Below, in pieces: positions 9,257-17,657 of a DNA stretch of 46,650 nucleotides. The notes under the pieces were generated by a model. That model had not been told where the DNA came from. It saw nothing but the letters and a program-made list of their open reading frames with translations, and did no database searches. This stretch comes from Candidatus Brevifilum fermentans. Its GTDB lineage: Bacteria; Chloroflexota; Anaerolineae; Anaerolineales; Villigracilaceae. Positions within the stretch are counted from its first letter, which is position 1. The number at the start of each line of letters is the position of its first letter. The position numbers and the translations under genes were made by a program. The stretch is taken from NCBI GenBank assembly GCA_945877125.1, contig CAMCQT010000024.1, positions 1 through 46,650 of the forward strand, in the 5' to 3' direction.

Positions 9257-10498
9257 ATGAAAAAAATCACGAATTTCCCAAAAGCTTTAGCCGATCAGAT
9301 ACTTGTTTCTGGGGGGAATTTTGTTACCATTCTGTTGGGTGCAAGGCTTCTCACTTTAGAAGATCAGGGGAAATTTGGATATATTTTGTCTGCTTATTTG
9401 GCGGTTTCAATTTTGAACCAGACTTCAATCTTTCAGCTGGCTAGCGTTGAGGCTCCTAAAACAGATGAATCCTATTATGTTTTTATTCAATTTCTTCAAA
9501 TTATCATTTCATTTGTGAGTTCTATCTTATTGACAATATTACTGGTTTGGTTGGGGGCTGGCGCTGGTTGGAAAATATCAATTATGGAATTTTTGATTAT
9601 TTTACTTTTTCTGTTTTTACAACAACAAGCAGATTTTGTTAGAAGAAGCGCGTATATTTTTTCATCCGCTACTGTTTCTTTAATTTCCAGCGCAATTTTA
9701 TACCCAACTAGATTGTTGGCGATATTGGTTTTTAAACCAAATGATATATTCTCTTTTTCCTTAATATTAGGGTTAACAGCGCTAATTCCTGCAATCAAGT
9801 CGGTTTTTGATTTGTATAAAGCAAAGAAAGACATGAAGGAGTTACAGAAATTTATCCTGCCGCATTTTATTAAGGCACAATGGCTTATTCTAAGCGCTCC
9901 ATTCTCTTGGTTGTGGTGTAATATCCCAATCTTTATATTGGGGATGCACGGCAGCCTAATGCAAGTAGGAGTGTTTACAACTCTCAGGAGTTTAACCAAT
10001 GCGGGTAATGTTTTATTGGAAACGCTTGAAACATACGTTTCAGCATCGGTTGGAAAATCATATATCCAAAATAAAACAGCCTATATCAAGCTGATGAAAA
10101 ACACTTTAATTTCAGGCCTGGTTTTATGGTCTGTGGGCTTTTTTGTTTTTTTCGTCATGGGGAAAGATTTAATCAACATTCTTTTTAATAATGATTATAA
10201 AGAGTTTTCCTTATTGCTAATTTATTTATGGACGGGGATTTTGTCAGTTTTTCTTTCTCGTTTATCGTCTGTTATGTCACGCACGGTAGGTAAAACAGAT
10301 ACCATTTTTGTGAGTTTAATCATTGGCACTCTCGTATCATATGTGGTTTCTATATTTCTAATACCTCTATTCAATGTTTATGGGGCAGCAATTGCCATTG
10401 GAGTTGCACCATTAATTATGTGGGTGTTTCAAGAAGTAGATGTTAGATTATTTATAAATAAACAAATTAAAAATTCATCCAAGGAGATGGAATTATGA
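9257..10498 (+). CDS. Polysaccharide flippase, Wzx/MATE-like membrane protein
   Basis: The 413-residue product is hydrophobic throughout with roughly 12 predicted membrane segments and short polar loops, the usual size and shape of Wzx-type oligosaccharide-lipid flippases. The N-terminus has the typical pattern: a short basic stretch, then a glycine-containing first helix (SGGNFVTILLGARLL) and an LTLEDQGKFGY loop. It would move lipid-linked sugar repeat units across the cytoplasmic membrane. It opens a cluster of polysaccharide genes and overlaps the FkbM gene by ATGA. The DNA is strikingly AT-rich compared with genes to the right, suggesting horizontal acquisition. No clear Shine-Dalgarno sequence precedes this ATG. 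Family assignment rests on topology and context. Confidence 0.75.
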   Translation: MKKITNFPKALADQILVSGGNFVTILLGARLLTLEDQGKFGYILSAYLAVSILNQTSIFQLASVEAPKTDESYYVFIQFLQIIISFVSSILLTILLVWLGAGAGWKISIMEFLIILLFLFLQQQADFVRRSAYIFSSATVSLISSAILYPTRLLAILVFKPNDIFSFSLILGLTALIPAIKSVFDLYKAKKDMKELQKFILPHFIKAQWLILSAPFSWLWCNIPIFILGMHGSLMQVGVFTTLRSLTNAGNVLLETLETYVSASVGKSYIQNKTAYIKLMKNTLISGLVLWSVGFFVFFVMGKDLINILFNNDYKEFSLLLIYLWTGILSVFLSRLSSVMSRTVGKTDTIFVSLIIGTLVSYVVSIFLIPLFNVYGAAIAIGVAPLIMWVFQEVDVRLFINKQIKNSSKEMEL

Positions 10499-11328
10499 GA
10501 GTAATATATGGTCCTTTAAATAAGATCGGAAAAATATTTGCAATCCCTCTTAGCTACCTAATTTCCAATAGGGTTTTATATAAAATTTTTACCCTTATAA
10601 AGATTTATTTAGCGATTCTACTTGGTCAAGGTGCTGGAACAGGTTGGAGCCTTAATGCAGAGACAAATGCAGCGATTAAAATAATTAAAAGAAGACACGA
10701 CGTTAATGAACATTTAATAATATTTGATATTGGTGCAAATATAGGAAATTGGTCAGCCCTGCTCGCAAAAAGAATAAAAAAAGGAACGTATTATCTTTTT
10801 GAGCCTCAACCGGGTTGCCATTCCTATATTATGGAAAAGAATATTCCTAATATGAAATTATCCTCCTGTGTAGTCAGTTCTTCTCCAGGAGAGTTACTTA
10901 ATTTATTTTCAACATCTGAAAATGCAGGATTGGCTTCAATTTATCAAAGACGTGATTCGTATTTTCAAAAAGAACCGTATCATAAAATAGAAGTACTCAC
11001 TACTACGATTGATACTGTCATCACGAATAATGATATTAAAAGGGTGGATTACATAAAAATGGATATCGAAGGTCATGAACTTGAGGCTCTTAAGGGGGCT
11101 TCAATGAGTCTTCAAAATGGAATAATTCATGCCATTGCTTTTGAATTTGGTTCAAGCAATATCAACTCACGAACATATTTTCACGACTTTTGGGACTTTT
11201 TGTACCCATTAGGATATCACTTCTATCGTATTCTGCCTTGGGGTGGGTTATTGCCAGTGCTTGAATATTCGGAAGATCTCGAGTATTTTCGGGGGGCTAC
11301 AAATTACGTTGCTGTTTTAGATAGATGA
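10495..11328 (+). CDS. FkbM family methyltransferase
   Basis: A 277-residue SAM-dependent methyltransferase. Motif I is IIFDIGANIGNWS (about residues 76-88), the acidic motif II region is YLFEPQPG, and the FkbM-typical KMDIEGHELEALKGA follows (about 188-202). The first 40 residues are hydrophobic or basic and may lie on the membrane. These enzymes O-methylate sugars or similar hydroxyl groups; the acceptor cannot be told. Translation is coupled to the flippase by a 4-base overlap, with AAGGAG just upstream of the ATG. It shares the AT-rich composition of its neighbours. A second FkbM gene lies 3 kb downstream with little sequence resemblance outside the motifs. Confidence 0.85.
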   Translation: MRVIYGPLNKIGKIFAIPLSYLISNRVLYKIFTLIKIYLAILLGQGAGTGWSLNAETNAAIKIIKRRHDVNEHLIIFDIGANIGNWSALLAKRIKKGTYYLFEPQPGCHSYIMEKNIPNMKLSSCVVSSSPGELLNLFSTSENAGLASIYQRRDSYFQKEPYHKIEVLTTTIDTVITNNDIKRVDYIKMDIEGHELEALKGASMSLQNGIIHAIAFEFGSSNINSRTYFHDFWDFLYPLGYHFYRILPWGGLLPVLEYSEDLEYFRGATNYVAVLDR

Positions 11329-11378
11329 ATAGTTGATATGGATACTATCTCCTCAAAAAACATTACATAAGTATAAAA

Positions 11379-12530
11379 ATGAAAAAGCTGCCAATCGTAA
11401 TTGTTTACTTCTTGTTCCCTGTAATTAATATTTTCGCCAGGAATGTAGGTTATGCGATCAATCGTAATTGGATTGATTTTGTGTGGGGCATACTGTTTAT
11501 TGTTTCATTACTTATGTTATTGGGCAAACGGTTAAAATTAAAAGTAAAACGTTCATTCCTTGTTCTTTCATTAATAATTATTGCGTGGGCTTTTATTCAT
11601 TTTTTTTATAATTTGGCTGCTGGTCAAACCGAAATTATTCCTGTGTTTCTAGAAATTAAACCTTTCTTTTACGCCTTGTTTGCTTTGCTTTGGCTGAAAA
11701 TTTGGGGAATGCCCAAGGGTAATAATTTTATTGATGGTGGGGTTATTCTAAGTTTAATACTAATGATGGAATTTGTTCTTGAGAGTTTCTCAGCTGGTTA
11801 TATTGTTCGTATTGGAGGGTCAGGTGAAATTAATTATGACGCCATGCTGCTGGTGATGGCAACCTGTTTCCTTATTGCTCAAAAGGGATTTTGGTCAAAA
11901 AAAATATTTTATAAATGGATCATCATTTTAGTGGGTTTATTTGTTTCATTATCCAGAACTGCGCTTGTTACAGAAATTTTCTTGTGGTTTGTGTTTGTGA
12001 ATATAAATCCTGTAGTAAAAATAGGCGCAATAATATTTAGTGTGGTCGGTATCTTTTTATCTTTTAGCACTAGAGGTTTGTCGTTTGTATTTAACAATAT
12101 GGATCGTTACTGGATGTGGATGAGTGCGCTAACTATGTTTTCGACTAATCCAATACAATTTCTTTTGGGGTTTGGTGTACAGCCATTGCCAGTTGATATT
12201 CCTGCACAACTTGCTTACCTATGGATAGATTTACAGCAGGCTAATTGGGGATTATCAGGTATATATGCATATAATTTCCATGCTTTTTGGCTTCGGTTTG
12301 CAATAAGCTGGGGAGCAATTGGAGTTCTCTTACTACTGTTTCTTATCATTTATTTGCTCATAAGTTATCGTCAATCTGTTGTGGTTATGTTCTTGATGAT
12401 TGTGTTTACTCTGGAAGGATTGACGATGGGTACAATTTATTTGAGTAATGTAGGAATTCCCTTTATATTGGCTGTGGCGGTGGGAGTATCTGATACGAGA
12501 AGAAAATCTTTGCAGGCGGAGAGAATATGA
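11379..12530 (+). CDS. O-antigen ligase/polymerase-like (Wzy-like) membrane protein
   Basis: The 383-residue product has about ten predicted membrane segments and one long polar loop in its second half (about residues 255-305, around FGVQPLPVDIPAQLAYLWIDLQQANWG). That is the layout of Wzy polymerases and WaaL-type ligases, whose active loop is extracytoplasmic. Conserved sequence is weak in this group, so the call depends on topology, length and position between a flippase and glycosyltransferases. No good ribosome site is visible at the ATG. It overlaps the next gene by 4 bases. The DNA is AT-rich. Confidence 0.65.
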   Translation: MKKLPIVIVYFLFPVINIFARNVGYAINRNWIDFVWGILFIVSLLMLLGKRLKLKVKRSFLVLSLIIIAWAFIHFFYNLAAGQTEIIPVFLEIKPFFYALFALLWLKIWGMPKGNNFIDGGVILSLILMMEFVLESFSAGYIVRIGGSGEINYDAMLLVMATCFLIAQKGFWSKKIFYKWIIILVGLFVSLSRTALVTEIFLWFVFVNINPVVKIGAIIFSVVGIFLSFSTRGLSFVFNNMDRYWMWMSALTMFSTNPIQFLLGFGVQPLPVDIPAQLAYLWIDLQQANWGLSGIYAYNFHAFWLRFAISWGAIGVLLLLFLIIYLLISYRQSVVVMFLMIVFTLEGLTMGTIYLSNVGIPFILAVAVGVSDTRRKSLQAERI

Positions 12531-13438
12531 AATCTTTGTTGGTTCTTATTGTTACATATAACGAAGAACTACATATTGAGCGGTGTGTGCGTTCAATGAT
12601 ACCGGTTGCATCGAAAATATTTGTTGTTGATTCTTTTTCAACTGACCGCACTGTAGAAATCGCCCGTTCTCTGGGTGTTGAGGTCATCCAGCGTAAATGG
12701 AAAAACTATGCTGATCAATTCCAGTGGGCGATTGAAAAATGCGGCGCGCAATCTTCTGACTGGCTGATGCGCATGGATGCTGATGAATATCTTGAGCTGG
12801 AAACTCAAAGCGAACTACATGAATTGTTAGCGCAAATTTCTGATGAAATAGATGGAATCTACATAAAGCGCAAAGTGCTTTTTGAAGGTCAATGGATTCG
12901 ATACGGAGGTTTTTATCCGCAGATTCTTTTGCGTGTTTGGCGTGCGGGTAAGGGGCGTATCGAGCAGCGTTGGATGGACGAACATATTATCCTGTCGTCT
13001 GGAGCAAAAACCGTCACGTTAAAAGGACACTTGGTGGATGACAATTTGAAAGGAATCACGTTTTGGATCAATAAGCATAACAAGTATGCCTCGCGTGAAA
13101 TGGTTGATTTGTTGAATAATAAATATCCTTTATTTGAGAAGGATGAAAGTATCAGGCAAATGGATGATCCTCAGGCAAAATGGAAGAGAATTGTCAAAGA
13201 GAAGATTTATTCCAAGTTGCCTGTTGGACTCCGTGCATTTTTATATTTTATTTATCGATACTTTCTTCTGTTTGGCTTTCTCGACGGTAAAAAAGGCTTT
13301 TTGTGGCACTTTATGCAAGGTTTTTGGTATCGATTATTAGTTGATATTAAAATTATGGAAATCGAAGAACGCAGCCAGGGTGATATTATAAAGATGCGCG
13401 AGATACTGCGAGATGAGCATGACATTACCTTGGAATGA
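12527..13438 (+). CDS. Family 2 glycosyltransferase (WaaE/KdtX-like)
   Basis: The 303-residue protein begins with the GT2 GT-A fold: LLVLIVTYNEELHIERCVRSM, then IFVVDSFSTDRTVEIA and the nucleotide/metal motif MRMDADEYL (about residues 82-90). The pattern NEE, DSxSTDxT and DADEYL is that of the WaaE-like subgroup, which adds sugars to lipopolysaccharide cores or lipid-linked glycans. The C-terminal part has a hydrophobic stretch (LRAFLYFIYRYFLLFGFL, about 229-246) that probably sits on the membrane. The start overlaps the preceding stop (ATGA) and has GGCGGAGAG upstream. Donor and acceptor sugars cannot be deduced. Confidence 0.85.
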   Translation: MKSLLVLIVTYNEELHIERCVRSMIPVASKIFVVDSFSTDRTVEIARSLGVEVIQRKWKNYADQFQWAIEKCGAQSSDWLMRMDADEYLELETQSELHELLAQISDEIDGIYIKRKVLFEGQWIRYGGFYPQILLRVWRAGKGRIEQRWMDEHIILSSGAKTVTLKGHLVDDNLKGITFWINKHNKYASREMVDLLNNKYPLFEKDESIRQMDDPQAKWKRIVKEKIYSKLPVGLRAFLYFIYRYFLLFGFLDGKKGFLWHFMQGFWYRLLVDIKIMEIEERSQGDIIKMREILRDEHDITLE

Positions 13439-13498
13439 TGTGTGTCATCAAATGATGGATCGTATGGATTAAATATTTGGTTCAAAAGGAGGCGTCTC

Positions 13499-14233
13499 AT
13501 GTTTTGGCTAAGACTGACCAAATTAATTAATATAATGATTGACCCTTTTCTTTTGTCTGCACTCCTGAAAGGCGCTACGGCAGGAGTGGAACATAAAGCA
13601 GTATTACGTAATTTGGAATGTGAATGTGTGCTTGATATTGGCGCCAATCGCGGCCAGTTTGCGTTAATTTCTCGCAAGGCGTTTCCTCAAGCAACTATCC
13701 ATTCTTTTGAACCTCTTAAAGAACCCGCGCAAATCTTCCAAAAGATTTTTAACAATGATCCCAATGTAATACTGTATCCTTTTGCCATCGGCCGTGAGAA
13801 AACAACTGCCACCATCCACATAACAAAGGATGATGATTCTTCATCCATGTTGCCGATCACAAAGACGCAATCTGATATGTTTTCCGGTGCGGTTGAGAAG
13901 GATACCCGCCAGGTGATGGTTTATCCTCTGTCTGAGCTGATTGATCCTGCTTCCATACCGTCAGCTTCGCTTTTGAAAATTGACGTTCAAGGCTTTGAGC
14001 TGGATGTGCTGCAAGGCTGCGAAGATATTCTCCAAAAATTTTCACACCTTTATATTGAATGTTCATTTATTGAGTTGTATGAAGGTCAGGCATTGGCGCA
14101 TCAGATCATCGCATGGTTGGAGGAAAGAAGTTTTGTGTTGAGCAGTATCCATAATCTATATTATGGGAAAAATGGCTTGGCAGTACAAGGCGATTTTCTG
14201 TTTTCAAAAAATAAAATTACGGATGGTCGGTAA
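13499..14233 (+). CDS. FkbM family methyltransferase (second copy)
   Basis: A 244-residue SAM-dependent methyltransferase. Motifs: VLDIGANRGQFALISRKAFP (about residues 46-65), HSFEPLKEP, then LLKIDVQGFELDVLQGCED, the FkbM post-motif signature. I start it at the ATG at 13499, because AAGGAGG (13486-13492) lies 6 bases upstream. A longer in-frame GTG start at 13442 would place this ribosome site inside the gene. It sits between the GT2 and GT4 genes, so it probably methylates a residue of the same glycan. It is less AT-rich than the FkbM gene at 10495, so the two seem independently acquired rather than tandem duplicates. Confidence 0.85.
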   Translation: MFWLRLTKLINIMIDPFLLSALLKGATAGVEHKAVLRNLECECVLDIGANRGQFALISRKAFPQATIHSFEPLKEPAQIFQKIFNNDPNVILYPFAIGREKTTATIHITKDDDSSSMLPITKTQSDMFSGAVEKDTRQVMVYPLSELIDPASIPSASLLKIDVQGFELDVLQGCEDILQKFSHLYIECSFIELYEGQALAHQIIAWLEERSFVLSSIHNLYYGKNGLAVQGDFLFSKNKITDGR

Positions 14234-14242
14234 AATCCCTTG

Positions 14243-15463
14243 ATGAAAATTCTTATCGTCGGTTTGAATTTCCATCCTGAACTGACCGGCATTGGCAAAT
14301 ATACAGGCGAGCTTGCCTCCTATCTTGCCGCTCAGGGACATATCGTGCGCGTCATCACTACGCCGCCATATTATCCGCATTGGAAAATACAGGCTGGTTA
14401 CCGCGCTTGGCGTTATCAAAAAGAATCCTGGCAGGGAGTTGAAATTCAACGCTGTCCATTGTGGGTGCCGCGTCGTCCTACTGGTTTCACACGTTTGATC
14501 CATTTGGCAACTTTTGCTTTTTCAAGTCTGCCCGCCTTGGTGACGCAATTGCGTTGGAAACCGACTGTGGTGATCTGTATTGCTCCGGCGATGATGAATG
14601 CTCCTTTTGTGCTGGCATTTGCCCGACTAAGTGGGGTGAAAGCGTGGCTTCACATTCAGGATTTTGAGTTGGATGCCGCGGTCAATCTCAAAATGTTGCC
14701 GGGGAGTCAGTTTATTTATCCACTAGCGCAGGCGTTCGAACGTTTTATCCTAGCCCGTTTTTCTCGCGTTTCCACAATCTCTGAAAACATGCGCTTGCTT
14801 TGTATCGAAAAAGGCGTTGAACCGCAATACACCTTTCTTTTGCCTAATTGGGTGGATACTAAAAAGATATATCCATTGCAGGATTCCGGTTGCCTGCGTG
14901 CTGAACTTAAAATTTCCACTCAAACTTTTGTCGCTCTTTATCACGGCAACATGGGACGTAAACAAGGCTTGGAACTTCTGCTTGAAACCGCTCGCTTGCT
15001 AAAATCAAACACCGAGATTCTCTTTGTTTTGTGCGGCGAAGGTCCCGCCAAAAAAGAACTGGTTGAACATGCCGCATCCCTTCCCAATGTCCGTTTTTTG
15101 GAATTACAGCCCGAAGAAAAACTAAACGAGTTGGTAAATCTTGCAGATGCACATCTCCTGCCGCAGCTTGGCAATGCCGCGGATCTGGTCATGCCATCCA
15201 AACTTAGCACCATGCTTGCCAGTGGAAAACCAGTCATTGCAGGTGCATATCCGGGTACACAGATTTCGCAGATATTGGATAAAATCGGCATGGTGATTCA
15301 ACCGGAAAATGCGACTGCACTTGCCGAGTCTCTGATCAATTTATATGAAAACCCATCAGAAAGATTCCGGCTCGGGAGTCTCGGTCGCGCCTACGCCTGC
15401 CAATATTTTGATAAAGAAATCATTCTCTCCCGCCTTCAAGCCTCCCTTACGTCAGATACCTGA
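14243..15463 (+). CDS. WcaI-like family 4 glycosyltransferase
   Basis: A 406-residue GT-B enzyme. The N-terminus MKILIVGLNFHPELTGIGKY with TPPYYPHWKI is characteristic of WcaI/WbuB-like colanic-acid-type transferases. The N-terminal domain ends around residue 185. The C-terminal GT4 domain has YHGNMGRKQGLELLLE, FVLCGEGPAKKEL and the E-x7-E-like region DLVMPSKLSTMLASGKPVIA, which binds the nucleotide-sugar diphosphate. I use the ATG at 14243; the TTG directly before it is less likely. It adds a sugar to a growing lipid-linked repeat unit in the cytoplasm. It lies 9 bases after the FkbM gene, so is in the same operon. Confidence 0.85.
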   Translation: MKILIVGLNFHPELTGIGKYTGELASYLAAQGHIVRVITTPPYYPHWKIQAGYRAWRYQKESWQGVEIQRCPLWVPRRPTGFTRLIHLATFAFSSLPALVTQLRWKPTVVICIAPAMMNAPFVLAFARLSGVKAWLHIQDFELDAAVNLKMLPGSQFIYPLAQAFERFILARFSRVSTISENMRLLCIEKGVEPQYTFLLPNWVDTKKIYPLQDSGCLRAELKISTQTFVALYHGNMGRKQGLELLLETARLLKSNTEILFVLCGEGPAKKELVEHAASLPNVRFLELQPEEKLNELVNLADAHLLPQLGNAADLVMPSKLSTMLASGKPVIAGAYPGTQISQILDKIGMVIQPENATALAESLINLYENPSERFRLGSLGRAYACQYFDKEIILSRLQASLTSDT

Positions 15464-15500
15464 AGATACCGAACATCTTAACTTTTTCACCTGAGGACAC

Positions 15501-17642
15501 ATGCCAAACGAATTTGAAGACAACTTTGATGATGCTGTTGATTTCAAAAGATTGTTTACCACCCTGCAACGCTGGGTCTGGCTATTGGTTCTGGCGGCGG
15601 TGCTGAGTGCATTCTCTGCTTATGTTTATAGCCGCCAGCAAACGCCTGTCTACGAGGCTACCACCAATATTCTCGTAACACGTAATTCACAGCAGTCAGT
15701 CGGCGATATCTCACAATCCTTGAATTTCTCCCAGCTTGTTGAAACCTATGTTCGTATGTTGTCCCTAGATGAATTTCTGGGGATTGTCTCTCAGCGTCTG
15801 GGGTATGAAGTGGAAACGGAAAATGTGAATGTTTCTGCATTGACCAATACGCAAGTGATTGAATTAAAAGTGGAGGATGTTGACCCTGCTCGTGCCGCCC
15901 TCATTGCAGATACCATGGTCCTTGTACTGGGGGAACAAAATGAAACCTTACAGGCTGGTCGTTATTCTGAGGCTGAACAAAGTCTGGATATACAGATCAA
16001 GGAGAATGAGACCAGAATCGCTGATGTTCAGGCGAAGTTGAATGAAGCAAAGACAGGTGCTCTCATTGAGCAGACCACTCAGGCACAGGCAAATATTGAC
16101 GACACAGTTAACGCCATCAAGGTCACGACTATTGAGTTGGAGCGGCTCAATAAAATGAGTTGGATAGACGCAAATTTTCTTTTGCGTGATAAAAAAATTC
16201 GTTTGCCCCAACAGCAGTCGTTGCTAGATAAACAGATCGCTGAGCGCAATAACTTGCAGGTGAAACTTTCATCAGACCCAAAATCTGTAGCCGATCCTAA
16301 ATATGCCGCACTGATCCAGACACAAATTACTGACCTTGATGCGAAGATCGAAAAGACACGCCAATTAATTGAAGAAACTCAAAATGAAATAGTATTCCTC
16401 ACTCCGCTGGAAACCCAGCAGGGCTTTGATTTTACAGTCGTTGAAAAGGAAAATTACCTAAAAACACAGCAGTCCCTGCTCGTATCCTACCAGAATGTGT
16501 ATACGAGTTTGCTGAGCACTGAAGAGGTCAAACGCACTACAAATGAGATTGATAATCTAAACCAGAATCTTGCACTTTATCAAAACATTTATCTCAATTT
16601 GTTAAGCAATCGCGAAGATGTGAAAAAGCAAAAGATGCAGAACATACCGACCATCGAACAGATCAGTCCATCGCTGGCTTCAGAAGACCCGGTAAAGCCG
16701 CGTACTTTGCTTAATACAATTCTTGGTGGGGTAGCTGGTTTGATCCTTGCCTTGAGTTTTGTAATGCTGCGCGATGTGACAGACGATACCGTCAAAAGCC
16801 GCGAGGAAGTAGAAAAATTACTGGGCACAAAGGTAATTGGATACATCCTTGATATAAAAGATAATAAGGATGGTGATGGAATTTATGTGGGACATGCTCC
16901 GCGTTCGCCGGTGGCAGAGGCGTTTCGTACCTTGCGCACACATCTTGAGTTCTCTGCAAAGGAAAAGCCGATTAAAAGCATCATTGTGACGAGTGGGGGA
17001 GCCACGGAGGGGAAAACCACCGTAGCTTCAAACCTTGCGGCGATCCTGTCACATTCCGGTAAAAAAGTAATCCTGTTGGATGCCGACCTGCGTCGTCCGC
17101 GCGTTCACCTTTACACAGGGGTTTCCAATGTGACCGGTGTAAGCGATTTGCTTGACCCAAGGCAGGAAACTACTTTCGCTGATTACGTCCAAAAGCTGGA
17201 GAATATTCCAGACTTAAGCATCCTGCCAAGCGGAGGACTGCCCGCCAATCCTACTGATTTGCTTGGCTCTGAAAAAATGAAAAACCTCGTCCAAACACTT
17301 TCAGATGTATACGATTACGTAGTGATCGATTGCCCTCCCATGCTTGTCGCAGACCCTCAAGTGCTTTTGGGTCTGGCTGATGGGGTGCTGTTGGTGATTG
17401 TTCCGGGGCAAACCCGCAGCGAGGTTGTGCGCGCCATAAAAGAGCAGGTGGATCACACGGGTGTGCGTCTGCTGGGTGTAGTCTTCAACCGCCTGAAAAA
17501 TAGCCGACGGGCTGGGCATGGCGAATACTCCTATTATGCCTACCCTTATTATTATTCCTCGAATTATTACTCGTCAACTGAACTGGATGGCGATAACGCC
17601 GGCAAAAAGAAGAGGCTGAGTAAAAAGAGTCCGAAGTCTTGA
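15501..17642 (+). CDS. Polysaccharide co-polymerase fused to BY-type tyrosine kinase (Wzc/CpsD-like)
   Basis: This 713-residue protein joins a Wzz chain-length domain and a cytoplasmic BY-kinase. First membrane helix is about 26-46 (WVWLLVLAAVLSAFSAYVYS); a long periplasmic/extracellular coiled-coil region follows (about 140-330); the second helix is about 402-423. The kinase has Walker A (GGATEGKTT, about 499-507), Walker A' (VILLDADLRRPR, about 524) and Walker B (YVVIDCPPML). The tail holds the autophosphorylated tyrosine cluster (GEYSYYAYPYYYSSNYY, about 674-690). It controls polysaccharide polymerisation and export. TGAGGA lies before the ATG. The matching phosphatase is probably the LMW-PTP gene at 22353, which is not in the same operon. 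Confidence 0.92.
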   Translation: MPNEFEDNFDDAVDFKRLFTTLQRWVWLLVLAAVLSAFSAYVYSRQQTPVYEATTNILVTRNSQQSVGDISQSLNFSQLVETYVRMLSLDEFLGIVSQRLGYEVETENVNVSALTNTQVIELKVEDVDPARAALIADTMVLVLGEQNETLQAGRYSEAEQSLDIQIKENETRIADVQAKLNEAKTGALIEQTTQAQANIDDTVNAIKVTTIELERLNKMSWIDANFLLRDKKIRLPQQQSLLDKQIAERNNLQVKLSSDPKSVADPKYAALIQTQITDLDAKIEKTRQLIEETQNEIVFLTPLETQQGFDFTVVEKENYLKTQQSLLVSYQNVYTSLLSTEEVKRTTNEIDNLNQNLALYQNIYLNLLSNREDVKKQKMQNIPTIEQISPSLASEDPVKPRTLLNTILGGVAGLILALSFVMLRDVTDDTVKSREEVEKLLGTKVIGYILDIKDNKDGDGIYVGHAPRSPVAEAFRTLRTHLEFSAKEKPIKSIIVTSGGATEGKTTVASNLAAILSHSGKKVILLDADLRRPRVHLYTGVSNVTGVSDLLDPRQETTFADYVQKLENIPDLSILPSGGLPANPTDLLGSEKMKNLVQTLSDVYDYVVIDCPPMLVADPQVLLGLADGVLLVIVPGQTRSEVVRAIKEQVDHTGVRLLGVVFNRLKNSRRAGHGEYSYYAYPYYYSSNYYSSTELDGDNAGKKKRLSKKSPKS

Positions 17643-17657
17643 TCGTACCCCGAGGTT

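Noticed and set aside
13442-13498. A GTG start at 13442 for the second FkbM gene.
   Set aside because: A strong AAGGAGG ribosome site lies just upstream of the ATG at 13499, and the extra residues have no match to the family.
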